A DNA stretch of 64,000 bases from Chlorocebus sabaeus (Eukaryota; Chordata; Mammalia; Primates; Cercopithecidae): contig NC_132915.1 in assembly GCF_047675955.1 (NCBI RefSeq), positions 15,480,766 through 15,544,765 of the forward strand. Reading direction: 5' to 3'. Position numbers and translations under genes: made by a program. How positions within the stretch are numbered: position 1 is the first letter of the stretch; each line of letters opens with the position of its first letter. Below are positions 47,385 through 58,988 of this stretch, in pieces. Below the pieces are notes generated by a model that saw only the letters and a list, made by a program, of their open reading frames with translations, ran no database searches and was not told the origin of the DNA.

Positions 47385-47797
47385 TAATCCTAAGGAAACA
47401 TCAGACAAATCGATAAGAAGGAATTTTCTATTTTAAAATGTGTGGATAGGGATAGACGAGGAACAAAGAAAGGCCAAGGTAATATTCCTGTGTAAAGCTA
47501 ACTAAAAAGGCATGGCAACTCAATGTAATACCTGGTCCTACACTTGAATACTGGAGGAAAACAAACACTAGGAAAAGTCATTGTTAGGCCAATTGCTAAA
47601 ACTGAAATACAGATAATAGATTAAAGTACTGTATCAATGTCAAATTTACTGAAGTTGATAATATAATGGCAATGTAAGAGAATTTCCCTGTTTTTCAGAA
47701 AATATACACTGAAATATTTAGGGACAAAGTGCCATAATGTAGGCAATTTACTCTCAAAATGATTCAGATAAAAAATATATACCCTTCCATACACACA

Positions 47798-47829
<32 letters not shown>

Positions 47830-48015
47830 AAGAGAAAGACAAAGAAACAAAGTGGGACACAGAAAGAAGAAGGAGATGACAGAGCCCAAATCATAAATCA
47901 GATAGGGAAGAATGTTATCAAATATGTGAATCTAGGCAAGGGTATAATGTACCAGTCTTATTCTTGCAACTTTTCTGTGAGTTTGAAATTATTTCCAAAT
48001 AAAAAGTTTTTTTAA
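47385..48015 (+). mobile_element. Probable old LINE-type 3' end, sense
   Basis: 'gtactgtatcaatgtcaaat', 'ggcaatgtaagagaatttcc', 'tacactgaaatatttaggga' and the end 'gaaattatttccaaataaaa' form a 3' UTR pattern common in primate DNA, which I believe is an old L1-type element. The (AC)n(AG)n stretch lies inside it, as in other copies. Confidence 0.5.
47791..47836 (+). repeat. (AC)n(AG)n microsatellite
   Basis: Twelve AC units (47791-47814) followed by an imperfect AG run. Confidence 0.95.
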
Positions 48016-48886
48016 TGACACATATATGTAAATGGTGACACAGAAGTTCTGAAAAACAAATTATGTGAAAAAAGCAAGATACTATAAAATCTGTGTGATA
48101 TAATTCCATTGTGCAAATTTTAAAAACATTAAAATCAGAAAAAGATTGAGAGAGAAAGATAGATGAGGGTGTGCAAAATTTTAAAACTTCTCTGGAAAGA
48201 TATTGAAAACAGACTGTTAACTATAATTATTTGTTCAGTATTGGAAGAGGAGCCTGAAGTGGTAGGAAAAAAAAGACTCTTTTTGGTTTTTTTCATTTTA
48301 TACCTCTTTTACTCCTTAAATGTTTTACTTTGTGAATTTATTTTTGATAAGTTAAAAATGAAAGATACCTGATGAGGATGCATTTCCTTTTATTATACAT
48401 GATAAATGTCAGAGTGAAAACAAATAATAACATATTATAATTTGGTTTGAACATTAAATTTCCTCCAGTATGCAGAATGTGTGTTTTTATATACTATTAG
48501 CCAAAGTATATTTAAGATGTTAAAGGTCTGGCCCTGGGGGGAAAAAAAAAAACTCCTCTTATTTTCTTTTAAAGGAAAAACTTAAAATTATGATGGCTCT
48601 GCTAGTCCAAAATATTTGAATGTTCAAATTCAAAATTGAAAAGCAGAGTTCAACTTTAAAGCTGTAATAAAACTGAAGCAAGAATGGGCCCACCCTACTT
48701 CCCTTCTTACTGTACTCAGCCTCAGGCATTTTCAGAGGAATACAAAAAAAAAAAAAAAGTGGCTTTTCTTGTTCGTGTTCAGTGCTGGACACCATCCTAT
48801 ACTACTTAATTCGAAATATAGTTTTTTTAATACCTCAAAACCTGATAGTAATTTATCTGTTCTAATGTTCCAGGGTTACATCAAAA
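48016..48886. other. No gene; AT-rich, possible old repeat remnants
   Basis: About 870 bp. Parts around 48.05-48.35 kb look like decayed 3' UTR of an old interspersed element. Nothing can be named. Confidence 0.35.
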
Positions 48887-49339
48887 TGCTATGGCTTGGA
48901 TATGAATGGCTTGTCCCCACCAAATCTCATGTTGAAATCTGATCCCCAGTGTGAAGGTGTTGGGAGGTGAGCTTAGTGGGAGGTGCTTGGATTAAGGGAG
49001 TGCATCCCTCAGGAATGGCTTGGTTCTGCTCTTATGGTACAGTGAGTGTGTTCTCACTACTAAAATACTGGATTAGTTCTCATGGGGATGAATGAGTTTC
49101 CTCAGGAATGGGTGCTATAAAGCTAGGATGCCCCTCAGGTTTATCCCCCTTTTCACCTCTCTGCTTCGCCTTTGACCTTCTCCACCATGCTGTGAGGCAG
49201 TATGAAATCCCTCACCAGAAGCCAAGGCCATGCCCTTGAACTTCTCAGCTAGGAAAACTGTAAGCTAAATAATGTCTTTTCTTTATAAATTACCCAGTCT
49301 CAGGTATTCTTTTGGAGCAACACAAAACAGACTAAGACA
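48887..49339 (+). mobile_element. MST-like MaLR solo LTR, sense
   Basis: 'aaatctcatgttgaaatctg', 'gtgggaggtgcttggattaa', 'tttctttataaattacccag' and a terminal 'cagactaagaca' define a MaLR LTR of the MST or early MLT type. The 5' end starts 'tgctatggcttggatatg'. No internal sequence follows. Confidence 0.78.
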
Positions 49340-49437
49340 ATATCCAACAAAGAAAATTTTCCTTCTCTTTGGTACTTTCTAAAGGATCAACCCAACTAGT
49401 TACGACCTCCTAAAACCACGCCCAAAGCCCTCTAAAG

Positions 49438-49604
49438 CAGTGCCTCTTGAACTTAAATTGTGCCTATGAATCACCTATGGTTTCTGTTAAAATGTAGATT
49501 TTGATTCAGTAGGGTCTAGGAAAGGCAGCTGTCTGCATTTCTAACCTATCCTCTGTTGATGTTGATGCTGGGGTCTACAGACAATCAGGTTGAGCAGCAA
49601 AGTT
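49438..49604. mobile_element. MER5A-like hAT DNA transposon
   Basis: 'cagtgcctcttgaacttaaa', 'gattcagtagggtctaggaa', 'ctgtctgcatttctaaccta' and 'ttgatgctggggtctacaga' follow MER5A from end to end. Confidence 0.75.
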
Positions 49605-49826
49605 CTACAAGATTGAGTATGGCTAGGGGTGGGGCACAGGCCTGAGTGTTCCCCTGCTTACCTTTTCAAAAAAAAAAAAAAATCTAGTTATTTTATCCCT
49701 GCTTTTATCAACCTAGAGATCCTCAGGGCTACTTGAAGGCAGACACTGTATCATTTTCAACTATTCTTGATGGACTGACACTAGAAATTTTAGTCCCACT
49801 GGGCCTTTTACAAAGGCTCATATAGG

Positions 49827-50127
49827 GGCCGGGTGAGGTGGCTCACACCTGTAATCCCAGCACTTTGGGAGGCCAAGGCGGGAGGATCACAAGATCAAGA
49901 GATCGAGACCATCCTGGCCAACATGGTGAAACCCCATCTCTACTAAAAAAAAATACAAAAATTAGCTGGGTGTGGTGGCATGCACCTGTAGTCCAAGCTA
50001 CTCAGGAGGCTGAGGCAGGAGAATCACTTGAACCCAGGAGGCAGAGGTTGCAGTCAGTCAAGATTGCACCACTGTACTCCAGTCTCGGCAACAAGAGTGA
50101 AACTCCATCTCAAAAAAGAAGAATAAA
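49827..50127 (+). mobile_element. Alu element, sense, with exact TSD
   Basis: Complete Alu starting 'ggccgggtgaggtggctcac'. 'aaaggctcatata' at 49812-49824 recurs at 50128-50140, a 13-bp target-site duplication. Confidence 0.95.
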
Positions 50128-51257
50128 AAAGGCTCATATACACCTGTGAAATGTGCTCATCTTGAGTATTTAAGGCTAGTGATCATAATATTAAAGAAAA
50201 AAGGTCAACAGCTAACTAGATGTCTACCTGGTAGAAGAAACAACTTATAATCATGTTGCCAGAATGTTACTCTGGTAAAAAACATGTTGTGGACCTAAAC
50301 TATGGGGAAGTTCCAGCCCACAAGCATTATCAAACTGTTTTAAGAAGAGTCATTTAGAAAGCACTTTTCTATATGTGCATATCTGTCATGTTAAGTTCAC
50401 AAGTAGCCTCTGTATGAAGCAAGCATCATGTATATTACTTCTGACAGCAACTATTGTCTTCTTTCTGTGTCTCTCAGAAGCCCGTCAGCGAGAGCAGCAC
50501 TGTCTGCCTCAGGACCTACTTACACATCCATTACACCTGCAGGAGACTAATGTTTTAAGACTTATGGTTAATTGTCCCTTGCAAAAAGGACATGCATAAA
50601 AAGGTATGGAAAACCCATAAAATCCATGGAATATCAATCATAATGTAAAAATAATTAATCCCTCAAGATAAGTGACTTAGCAGGAAACAGTCCAGATTTT
50701 ATTAAATACTAAAGACCCTGTTGCATTCTCTGAGCTGTTTAAAAGGAAAGTCTGTTGACATCAAACATGTAGCCCACATGGATTAAATTAGGTCACTCTT
50801 TGTGTTACAGTTTAAGATTTCATAAAGTACAGCTTGTGGTTAAATCATGTGTTTCAGTTCTGAAGGGCTGGTTGATGACTTCCCAATCTTTTCAGTATTG
50901 TACCACTAGTGATATTTACCCAGGCACCACCACAGCACTTTTCAATCTGGTCTTAATAATCTAGCCCTAAGTTTTGTAGCCCACTTCACATTTTGATGCC
51001 TAATAAACAAATATTTGTGGTGTGTTCGTGGGCTTTTTAACTGCTGACATATTTGGCTCAGGACAGCATTCCATTTAGAAAGGGGACACACATCTGTGGC
51101 CCCTGGGCTAAATGCTGCTGAAAATGAGGTTTCATGGGAAGCACTGGGTCTGTTTTTGTTTGAAAGGTTCAGTGACAGCTGATGGAGACTAAACTGGGAC
51201 CGCTATTCAAGGGGGACAATTCTTCAAAAGAGTCTCACGAGGAATTTTTCTTCTCCC

Positions 51258-51281
51258 TCCCCCGCCCCTTACTCTATTTAA
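51258..51281 (+). promoter_or_regulatory. Possible GC-box plus TATA-like pair (weak)
   Basis: A 'ccccgcccc' box is followed 6-7 bp later by 'tatttaa'. The spacing is tighter than usual and no gene follows clearly, so this is only a sequence coincidence worth recording. Confidence 0.2.
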
Positions 51282-51969
51282 GAGCCCCAAATGCTAAAGC
51301 ATTAGTGGATTTTCAGATAAGCAGGATACAGAGAAGACAATGGAAAGGAGAGATTTCCTTTATACATATGCAAGGTCTCTAGATGTGACAGTTTCTGAAC
51401 TCCTTAGCACGACTCTGGGCATAGACTTAACCACTTGGGAGCTCACAAAGACAAAGAATGTTTATTCATCTCAACATCTTCCTGTTTCCAGGATTAGAGG
51501 CTGTCAAAAACAAAGACATCAGCAAGTCCATGCTGTCTGTCTTGTTTCACTTAATTCATCTTGTTTGCAGTCATAACAAGCATGTTATTTATTTAGTTGT
51601 AAGTACATACCAAAGTAAGGATGCATTCACTTTAATCCTTTAATTTAACAAGATCACATACTTTAGGAAGCCAAAGGCTTTACAGCAAGATTAGGATAAA
51701 GAGTTCTGTTTCCTCTTAGATTAAAATAGATATCCTGAATATTTGATTTCTGGTATATCATTATGCTTGATATTTAGGTGCTCTCTTGCTGAGGTCTAAA
51801 TTAGTATGTTTATTAAATTCCCTCTAAGTGGCATTTTACCCACTGTGTTTACATTTAGAATCATCTTTCATGATAAAGTCTGTCATAAAATGGGAAAACT
51901 GATTTACTGCCTACATTTCTTCCAAGTTTGGTAGCTAAGACCCATCTGTCAACAGAAATAAAGTGTGTA

Positions 51970-52012
51970 TACACACAAACACACACACACACACACACAC
52001 ACACAACACACG
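51970..52012 (+). repeat. (AC)n microsatellite
   Basis: About 20 AC units with two interruptions. Confidence 0.95.
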
Positions 52013-53021
52013 CTTTGTTTCCTTAAAAGATGTGCAGCCTTTTAGCCTGCCTCCCTTCTTACTTCAGTTTAGTTCAGTTTTTAGCAGTAGAAGATAGTCT
52101 AAATTGGTTTGTTTTCTTTTCTGATTCTTGCCAAAATTTTTCTTTCAGGGCACCCTCTTTGCACCATCAGGAGGTCAGGCTGGGTTTGCATTCAAAATCC
52201 TCTCCAGCCTAAAAAGGTTTAGGCAGAAACAAACTTTTGAATAAGAAATTGCTTATTTGGCAAACCATCATTCAAGCATCTAGTCTTGTGGTATAGATTG
52301 AGATAAATTTTAAAATAAATAATTAGTTTAGCTTGAGAAAACAAACACCAAATTATGTGAATCTTTGAATGAAAATCTTACATGGTTTCAGTCACAGAAA
52401 GACTATCAAAATAGTCAATCAGTTTCTACAAAGATTCTGGAGTGACCAGCTTTGATTCAGATGACTTGCTGCCCCCAGATCTGGCTGGCCTACACACAAG
52501 TAAGGAAGGCCTTTAACAAACGGTGAGATATTTGAGAGTTAAGTAAAGGCCTGCTGGCACAAAGATCTGTCATCTAGAATTTGCTGCAATGACTGTACTT
52601 TCTGCACTGGTCTTCCCTTTACATAGAAAAGTAGAGCCAACTGCTGCCCAGTTCATGGATTATCTGTCCACTCTCTCGACCAGTTGCTGTTTAACCTCTA
52701 AGACAACCCATTCCAAGCCTGTGCAACCCAAACCACCAGCATAATAAAAAAGCACACCATCAAGCCAGGAGCACTCAGTAACATCCCAGCCTACAGTGAG
52801 TCATCAGGTTAAGTAATCCAACACCTGGTAGTTCCAGAAGAACTGGCATTCAGGGGAGGTAACTTATGGTTGGAGGGAAGGGAGGCAAATGTCTGAAGAA
52901 TAGTCAGGTGTCATGAGGGAAGCTGGGCTTCTGAAAAGAGATGTAGCTTATGCACAGTAGAAAGAGCACTAGAGGCTTAAAGTCAAACAGGCCTGAGTTC
53001 ACACTCATCCTACTTCATCAT

Positions 53022-53565
53022 CATTTGTCAGGCAGTGTTCCAAATACCACTACATATAGTGATACATTTACTCCTCCCAACAACGCTAGGACAAAAGAAC
53101 TATTAGTATTATTATCTCCTTTTACAGATAGGAAAACTGAGCTACAGAAAGGTGTTTTTTTGTTGTTTGTTGTTGTTGTTTGTTTTTTGTTTTTTTTGAG
53201 ACAGAGTCTTCCTCTGTCGCCCAGGCTGGAGTGCAGTGGCGCGATCTCAGCTCACCGCAGCCTCCGCTTCCCAGGTTCAAGCCATTCTCCTGCCTCAGCC
53301 TCCTGAGTAGCTGGGACTTCAGGTGCCTGCCACCATGCCCAGCTAGTTCTTTTTGTATTTTTAGTAGAGACAGGGTTTCACCATGTTAGCCAGGCTGGTC
53401 TCGAATTCCTGACCTCATTATCTTCCCACCTCGGCCTCCCAAAGTGCGGGGACTGCAGGCGTGAGCCACTGCACCCAGCCAAGCTATAGAAAGTTTTAAG
53501 TAACTTGCCCAATTTCCCACAGCTAGTAAGGGATGAGGCTGGAATTTGAATCCAGACCAGACTGG
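53022..53565 (-). mobile_element. MIR SINE, antisense, split by an AluS
   Basis: The left part (53022-53153) reads 'gtattattatctccttttac' and 'gataggaaaactgagctaca'. The right part (53482-53565) continues with 'aagtaacttgcccaatttcc' and 'cacagctagtaagggatgag'. The two join into one MIR once the Alu is removed. Confidence 0.88.
53154..53481 (-). mobile_element. Alu element (AluS-like), antisense, with TSD
   Basis: Antisense Alu with a patterned poly(T)/TTG tail. 'agctacagaaagg' at 53140-53152 is repeated as 'agctatagaaag' at 53482-53493, one mismatch. Confidence 0.93.
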
Positions 53566-54274
53566 ATCAAATAGTCCACATTTTAAACAAACTTTATGCT
53601 AAATTTATGATGCCCCATAAAGTAGGTGACACAACCTCTGAATCCCAAGGTTCAATTCAGAAAACTTGACATAAAAATACTTAAGTACCAGCTATGTTGT
53701 GAGAATTCAATGTGAATATACATGGTAGTCTTCATTAAAAATAAATTTCCTTCTTAGAAGAGGTATCTGCAGAAAAGGAAACAAAGAGGTATGAAAGGGG
53801 AGCTTTGCCTGCCTCACTCTTTGGCTGGCATGTTCATGGGCTTCTCACCAATGCTCCATGTGTGTCCAGCCTGCTAGGCTCCTCCAATTGCTCCTCCAGC
53901 CCTGTCTGGAGATTAATGAACAACTGCTTGAGTAGGACCACAGGGCACTTTCATCTCCAGCAGAACAGAAAGGAACAATCAAGTGGAGAATATTAATAAC
54001 AAGCCATATCCTCGTCTTCTGGAACTGCTATGGAAAACTTGGGCTATTTGTTTCAATGTGTTTTCATTCTCACTACATGAACAAAATTCCTTAGCACTAA
54101 CTGGGTAAGAATTGCCTGCCGAGAATTACTTCCATTTACCAGAAACTGCCTTTTCCCCTTTGCTTTATATTTTCCAAATCAAGGCACTGTTTTGATGTTC
54201 TCACATCAACAAAAACATATTCACTGCCCACGAAGATTCTGGAGGAGGCTGTTGCAGGACCAGCAGAAATTGCA
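53566..54274. other. No gene; unrecognised sequence
   Basis: About 700 bp of apparently unique DNA. A short 63-codon frame at 53805-53996 is unsupported. Confidence 0.45.
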
Positions 54275-54425
54275 TGCAACTGGGATTAGAAAAAGTGAGT
54301 TCTACTCCTGGGTCTTCATTCTTCTTAGTGATCCCTGATTTAACTCCTCCATATTTCTTGACTGTTCCCTTGTAAACTGCAATAATCTCCCTTGTTCCTT
54401 TCCAGCTCTAACTACCAGAAGTCTT
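54275..54425 (+). mobile_element. MIR-family SINE (MIRc/MIR3-like), sense
   Basis: 'aactgggattagaaaaagtg', 'agttctactcctgggtct' and 'ttcctttccagctctaac' match the MIR variant with the 'ccttccagctctaa' 3' region. Confidence 0.65.
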
Positions 54426-54710
54426 AGACACATGGCACTGTGCTTGCTATTTGTACAAAGCAATTAATTGAAAAGTAGAAAACAGAAATCCCTCAAATTG
54501 CCATTTTGGAACTGAATTGAAATTTCATACTATTAAAAAACAGCTACTGAATTCAGTCCTATATACTTGGGTATGTGGAACTATCAAAAGAGACACACGC
54601 TGACCTATCACAGAAACACCAAAAGGTTCAAGTTACTCTCTGGGGATAACATGGTTACTGTTTGAGTCTGTGTTAACTCTTCCAAAATACTTGTCAATAA
54701 ATGTTTATTC

Positions 54711-54753
<43 letters not shown>
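54426..54753 (+). other. Candidate retrocopy 3' end: AATAAA followed by A40
   Basis: AATAAA at 54696-54701 is followed 12 bp later by an uninterrupted A40 (54714-54753). That is the layout of a processed, polyadenylated transcript copied into DNA. The upstream sequence matches no repeat family I know, and I cannot identify a parent transcript. No matching target-site duplication was found: the downstream flank is 'gtcatttatccagtcc'. Confidence 0.4.
54714..54753 (+). repeat. Pure A40 tract
   Basis: Forty consecutive A residues, the longest homopolymer in the window. Confidence 0.97.
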
Positions 54754-54756
<3 letters not shown>

Positions 54757-54769
54757 ATTTATCCAGTCC

Positions 54770-55481
54770 ACCAGTAACAAGACTCCCAACTCCCCTCCTC
54801 TTTTTCCCTCTGAATGAATACCTGTCCCAGGGTCTTCCAAGGCTGATTTTTTCTCATTGTTCCAGTCTCACCTAACTGTCAACTTCTCCAAGAGCCCTTC
54901 CCTGACCCCTCAATCTAAAGTCACTCTGTATCATGTATTATTACTGCATTAGTTTGCTAGCACTGCTATAACAAAGTATCACAAACTGGTTGGCTTAAAC
55001 AATGGAATTATATTGTCTCATATCCTTTCACAGTTCTGGAGACTAGAAGTCTGAAATCAGGGTATTAACAGGTTGGTTCCTTCTGATGACTCTGAGCAAG
55101 AATATGTTCCATCCTTCTCTCCCAGCTTCTGGAGATTTGCTAGCAATCTTTGGCATTCCTTGGCTTGTGGAAGCATGACCTCAGTCTCTGCCTTCATCTT
55201 TACATGGCATTCTCCTTCTCTGTCAGTCTGTCCCCAAATTTCCCCTTTTCATAAGGCCATCAGTCATACTGGATAAGGGGTCCACCCTATCCAGTATAAC
55301 TTCATCTTCTCTAATTACATCTTCAATGACCCCATTTCCAAATAAGTCATAGTCTGAGGTACTTGGGATAAGGACTTCAACATATGAATGGGGGTGGGGG
55401 TAGCACAATTCAACTCATAACAATTACCCTTTTACATTTCCTTCAAGGAAGATTTCCCATGCTTATTGTCTTTCTTTCTAA
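54770..55481 (+). mobile_element. L2 LINE fragment, sense, split by an MLT1 LTR
   Basis: 'tctccaagagcccttccctg' and 'cctcaatctaaagtcactct' before the LTR and a short continuation after it fit an L2 3' region. The LTR interrupts it at a 5-bp duplication. Confidence 0.65.
54945..55422 (-). mobile_element. MLT1-type MaLR solo LTR, antisense, with exact TSD
   Basis: Starts 'tgcattagtttgctagcact' and ends 'actcataaca', 478 bp. Internal blocks include 'ttctggagactagaagtctg' and 'cttggcattccttggcttgt'. The 5-bp flank 'attac' occurs at 54940-54944 and 55423-55427, the duplication size expected for MaLR elements. Confidence 0.88.
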
Positions 55482-56848
55482 ATTTTATTTATTTAGTTTA
55501 ATTTTCGATTCAGGGGGTACATGTGCAAGTTTGTAACACAGGTGTAATGCATAATGCTGAAAATTCAGTTTCTAATGATCCCATCACCCAAGTGGTGAAT
55601 ATAGTACCAGATAGGTAGTTTTTCAACCCTTGCCCTACTTCCCTCCCTCCCCTTTTTTGGAATCCCTCATGTTTATTGTTCCCATATTTACGTCCCTGTG
55701 TACCCAATGTTTAGCCCCCACTTATAAATGAGAACATGAGTTATTTGGTTTTCTGTTTCTGTGTTAATTTGTTTAAGATAATGGCCTCCAGCTGTATCCA
55801 TGTTGCTGCAAAGAACACAATACTGATCTTTTTTATGGCCACATAGTATTCTGTGATGTATACGCACCACATCTTCTTTATCTGGTGCAGCACTGATGGG
55901 CACCTGAGTTGATTCCATGTCTTTGCTATTGTGAATAGTGCTGTCATAAACATATGAGTACAGGTATCTTTTTGGTAAAACGATTTATTTTCCTTTGAGT
56001 ATATAACCAGTAATGGGATTCCTGGATCAAATGGTAGTTCTATTTTTGGTTTTTTGAGGAATCTCCAAATTGCTTTTCACAGTGGCTGAACTAATTTGTA
56101 TTCCCACCAACAGTATATAAGCATTCCTTTTTCTCTGCAACCTCACCAGCATCTGTTATTTTTGACTTTTTAATAATAACCATTCTGAATGATGTGAGAT
56201 GGCATCTCATCGTGGTTTTAATTTGTATTTCTCTGATGATTAGTAATGTTGAGCATTTTTTCATATGTTTGCTGGCCACTACTTATATATACTCTTTTGA
56301 GAAGTGTCTGCTCATGGCCTTTGCCCACTTTGTAATGGGGTTATTTGGTTTTTGCTTGTTGATCTGTTTACGTTCCTTACAGATTCTGGGTATTAGTCCT
56401 TTTACAGATGTACACTTTGCAGATGTCTTCTCTCATTTGGTAGGTTGTCTGTTGACACTGCTGATAGTTTATTTTGCTGGACAGAAGCTCTTTAATTAGG
56501 TCCCACTTGTCAATTTCTCTTTTTGTTGCATTTGCTTTTGAGAACTTAGTCATAAATTATTCGCCTAGGCCAATATCTAGAAGAGTACTTCCTACATTTT
56601 CTTCTAGGATTTTTATAATTTGAGATTGTGACATCCATCTTGAATCTTTAATCCATCTTGAGTTAATTTTTATATAGTTAGGAGTACAGTTTCACTCTTC
56701 TGCATATGGCTAGCCAGTTTTCCCAGCACAATTTGTTGAATAGAGTATCCTTTCTCCATTGTTTATTTTTGTTGGCTTTGTCGAAGATCACTTGCTTGTA
56801 GATGTGTAGTTTTATTTCAGGGGTCTCTAATCTGTTCCATTTGTCTAC
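55482..56848 (-). mobile_element. L1PB/L1MA-like 3' fragment, antisense
   Basis: 3' UTR ('ggtacatgtgcaagtttgta') and ORF2 3' sequence read antisense, including 'tttgctattgtgaatagtgc' and 'ctgcatatggctagccagtt'. It is 5'-truncated near 56848. Minus-strand frames at 55741-55953 and 56091-56279 are decayed ORF2 pieces. Confidence 0.85.
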
Positions 56849-57551
56849 TGACTACTGATTTCTGTATATTAATTATGTTACTAGCTACTTTGCAAATTTC
56901 CTCATTGGTATGTAATAATTCTGGAGCTTTAAAAAATATTAGTCATCACATTAATATACAGATTCATAGAAAAGTAATTAGTAGGAAATTTGGATTCATT
57001 CATTCAGAAATATTTATTAAGTGTACACTATATGTCAGGAAATCTTCAAGGCTCTAGATATCAGGTGATCATTAGCTTGGGAGATATGTTTTAAGAATTC
57101 GCTTCCTTAAGGTATTTTACTTAAATCTGTTGGAAGATCATTGTATATCCTGATTTTATTAAAAGAAGGTATTATACTATCTTTGCTGAATAATTTTGGC
57201 AGTAAACATGCACATCTATGATGTCTGTGATTTGAATCACATCCTCATGAATTGTGGTGCCATTATGTAGCACACAATCTGCACAAATGCAGCAGCCATG
57301 GAAACTGGTGAGTAAGATGGTAAAGAATTCTGCTCTCTTGGGGCTTACCTTCTGCTAAGGAAAGAGAGTTCTCACCAGCACAATGAGCTTATAGGGCTAA
57401 TGGAGGGCATTCCTAAAATCATCATTATTTTTGTCTCCTGATACCTCTTTAAACCTAGTTAGTAGAAGTCATCTTTCCCTTGACTTTTGCATGAAAAGTC
57501 TAACAGTCCTATGATCTTTCTTGTGATTCTTAACTAATAATAAACTATTCC
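56849..57551. other. No gene; unrecognised spacer between opposed L1s
   Basis: About 700 bp. Positions 56990-57060 ('agaaatatttattaagtgta') resemble an L2-like ancient repeat. The rest is unassigned. Confidence 0.45.
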
Positions 57552-57574
57552 TACGAATACAACTTACAAGGGAT

Positions 57575-58893
57575 GTGAAGGACCTCTTCAAGGAGAACTA
57601 CAAACCACTGCTCAAGGAAATAAGAGAGGACACAAACAAATGGAAAAACATTCCATCGTTATGGCTAAGAAGAACCAACATGGTGAAAATGGCCATACTG
57701 CCCACACTAATTTATAGATTCAATGCTATCCCCATCAAGCTACCATCATTGACTTTCTTCACAGAATTGGAAAAAACTACTTTAAATTTCATATGGAATC
57801 AAAAAAGAGCCCATATAGCCCAGACAATCCTAAGCAAAAAGAACAAAGCTGGAGGCATGACACTACCTGACTTTAGACTACAAGGCTACACTAACCAAAA
57901 TAGCATGGTACTGGTACCAAAACAGATATATAGACCAATGGAGCAGAACAAAGGCCTCAGAAATAATGCCACACACCTACAACCACCTGATCTTTGACAA
58001 GCCTGACAAAAACAAGCAATGGGGAAAGGATTCCCTATTTAATAATTGGTGTTGGGAAAACTGGCTAGCCATATGCAGAAAGCTGAAGCTGGACCCCTTC
58101 CTTACACCTTATACAAAAATTAACTCGAGATAGATTAAAGACTTAAATGTAAGACATAAAACCATAAAAACCCTAGAAGAAAACCTAGGCAATACCATTC
58201 AGTACATAGGCATGGGCAAAGACTTCATGACTAAAACACCAAAAGCAACAGCAACAAAAGCCAAAATTGACAAATGGGACCTAATTAAGCTAAAGAGCTT
58301 ATGCACAGCAAAAGAAACTACCATCAGAGTGAACAGGCAACCTACAGAGTGGGAGAAAATATCTGCAAACTATCCATCTGACAAAGGGCTAATCTCCAGA
58401 ATCTACAAGGAACTTAAACAAATTTACATGAAAAAACGAACAACCCCATCAAAAAGTACGTATGAACACGTACTTCTCAAAAGAAGACATTTATGTGGCC
58501 AAAAAAACATAGGAGAAAAAGCTCATCATCACTGGTCATTAGAGAAATGCAAATCAAAACTACAATGAGATACTGTCTCACGCCAGTTAGAATGGCGATC
58601 ATTAAAAAGTCAGGAAACAACTGATGCTGGAGAGGATGTGGAGAAATAGGAACGCTTTTACACTGTTGGAGTGTAAATTAGTTGAACCATTGTGGAAGAC
58701 AGTGTGGCAATTCCTCAAGGATCTAGAACTAGAAATACCATTTGAACCAGCAATCCTATTACTGGGTATACACCCAAAGAATTATAAACCATTCTACTAT
58801 AAAGACACATGCACAGGTATGTTTATTGCAGCACTATTCACAATAGCAAAGACTTGGTACCAAACCAAATCCCATCAACGATCGACTGGATAA
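57575..58893 (+). pseudogene. L1 ORF2: L1 ORF2 C-terminal remnant, inactivated
   Basis: This is the C-terminal third of an L1 ORF2, downstream of the reverse-transcriptase core. The first frame (57575-57997) runs for about 104 L1-like residues ('FKENYKPLLKEIREDTNKWK' onward) and then shifts frame after 'DFRLQGYT'. A second frame (58212-58568) restores L1-like sequence ('AKIDKWDLIKLKSLCTAKET'). A third (58624-58893) has the region after the cysteine motif ('LVEPLWKTVWQFLKDLELEI'). The cysteine motif is disrupted, and the tandem duplication follows. There is no start region, promoter or complete domain. It is a fossil of a 5'-truncated insertion, not a gene. Confidence 0.9.
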
Positions 58894-58988
58894 AGAAAAT
58901 GTGGCACATATACAACAGCAAAGACTTGGTACCAACCCAAATGCCTATCAATGATAGACTAGATAAAGAAAAGTAGCACATATACACC
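58845..58988 (+). repeat. 72-bp tandem duplication inside the L1
   Basis: Copies at 58845-58916 and 58917-58988 both begin 'agcaaagacttggtacca' and end 'cacatatacaac' or 'cacatatacacc'. They differ at about ten positions, so the duplication is not recent. Unduplicated L1s have one copy. Confidence 0.92.

Larger units (their letters stand above)
50141..53020. other. No supported gene; 2.9-kb low-repeat stretch
   Basis: This is one of the longest stretches without a recognised interspersed repeat. It contains an (AC)n microsatellite and a small GC-box/TATA-like pair near 51258-51281. Open frames of 60-80 codons occur but show no domain, and I could not build a splice-consistent exon chain by eye. 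Confidence 0.5.
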
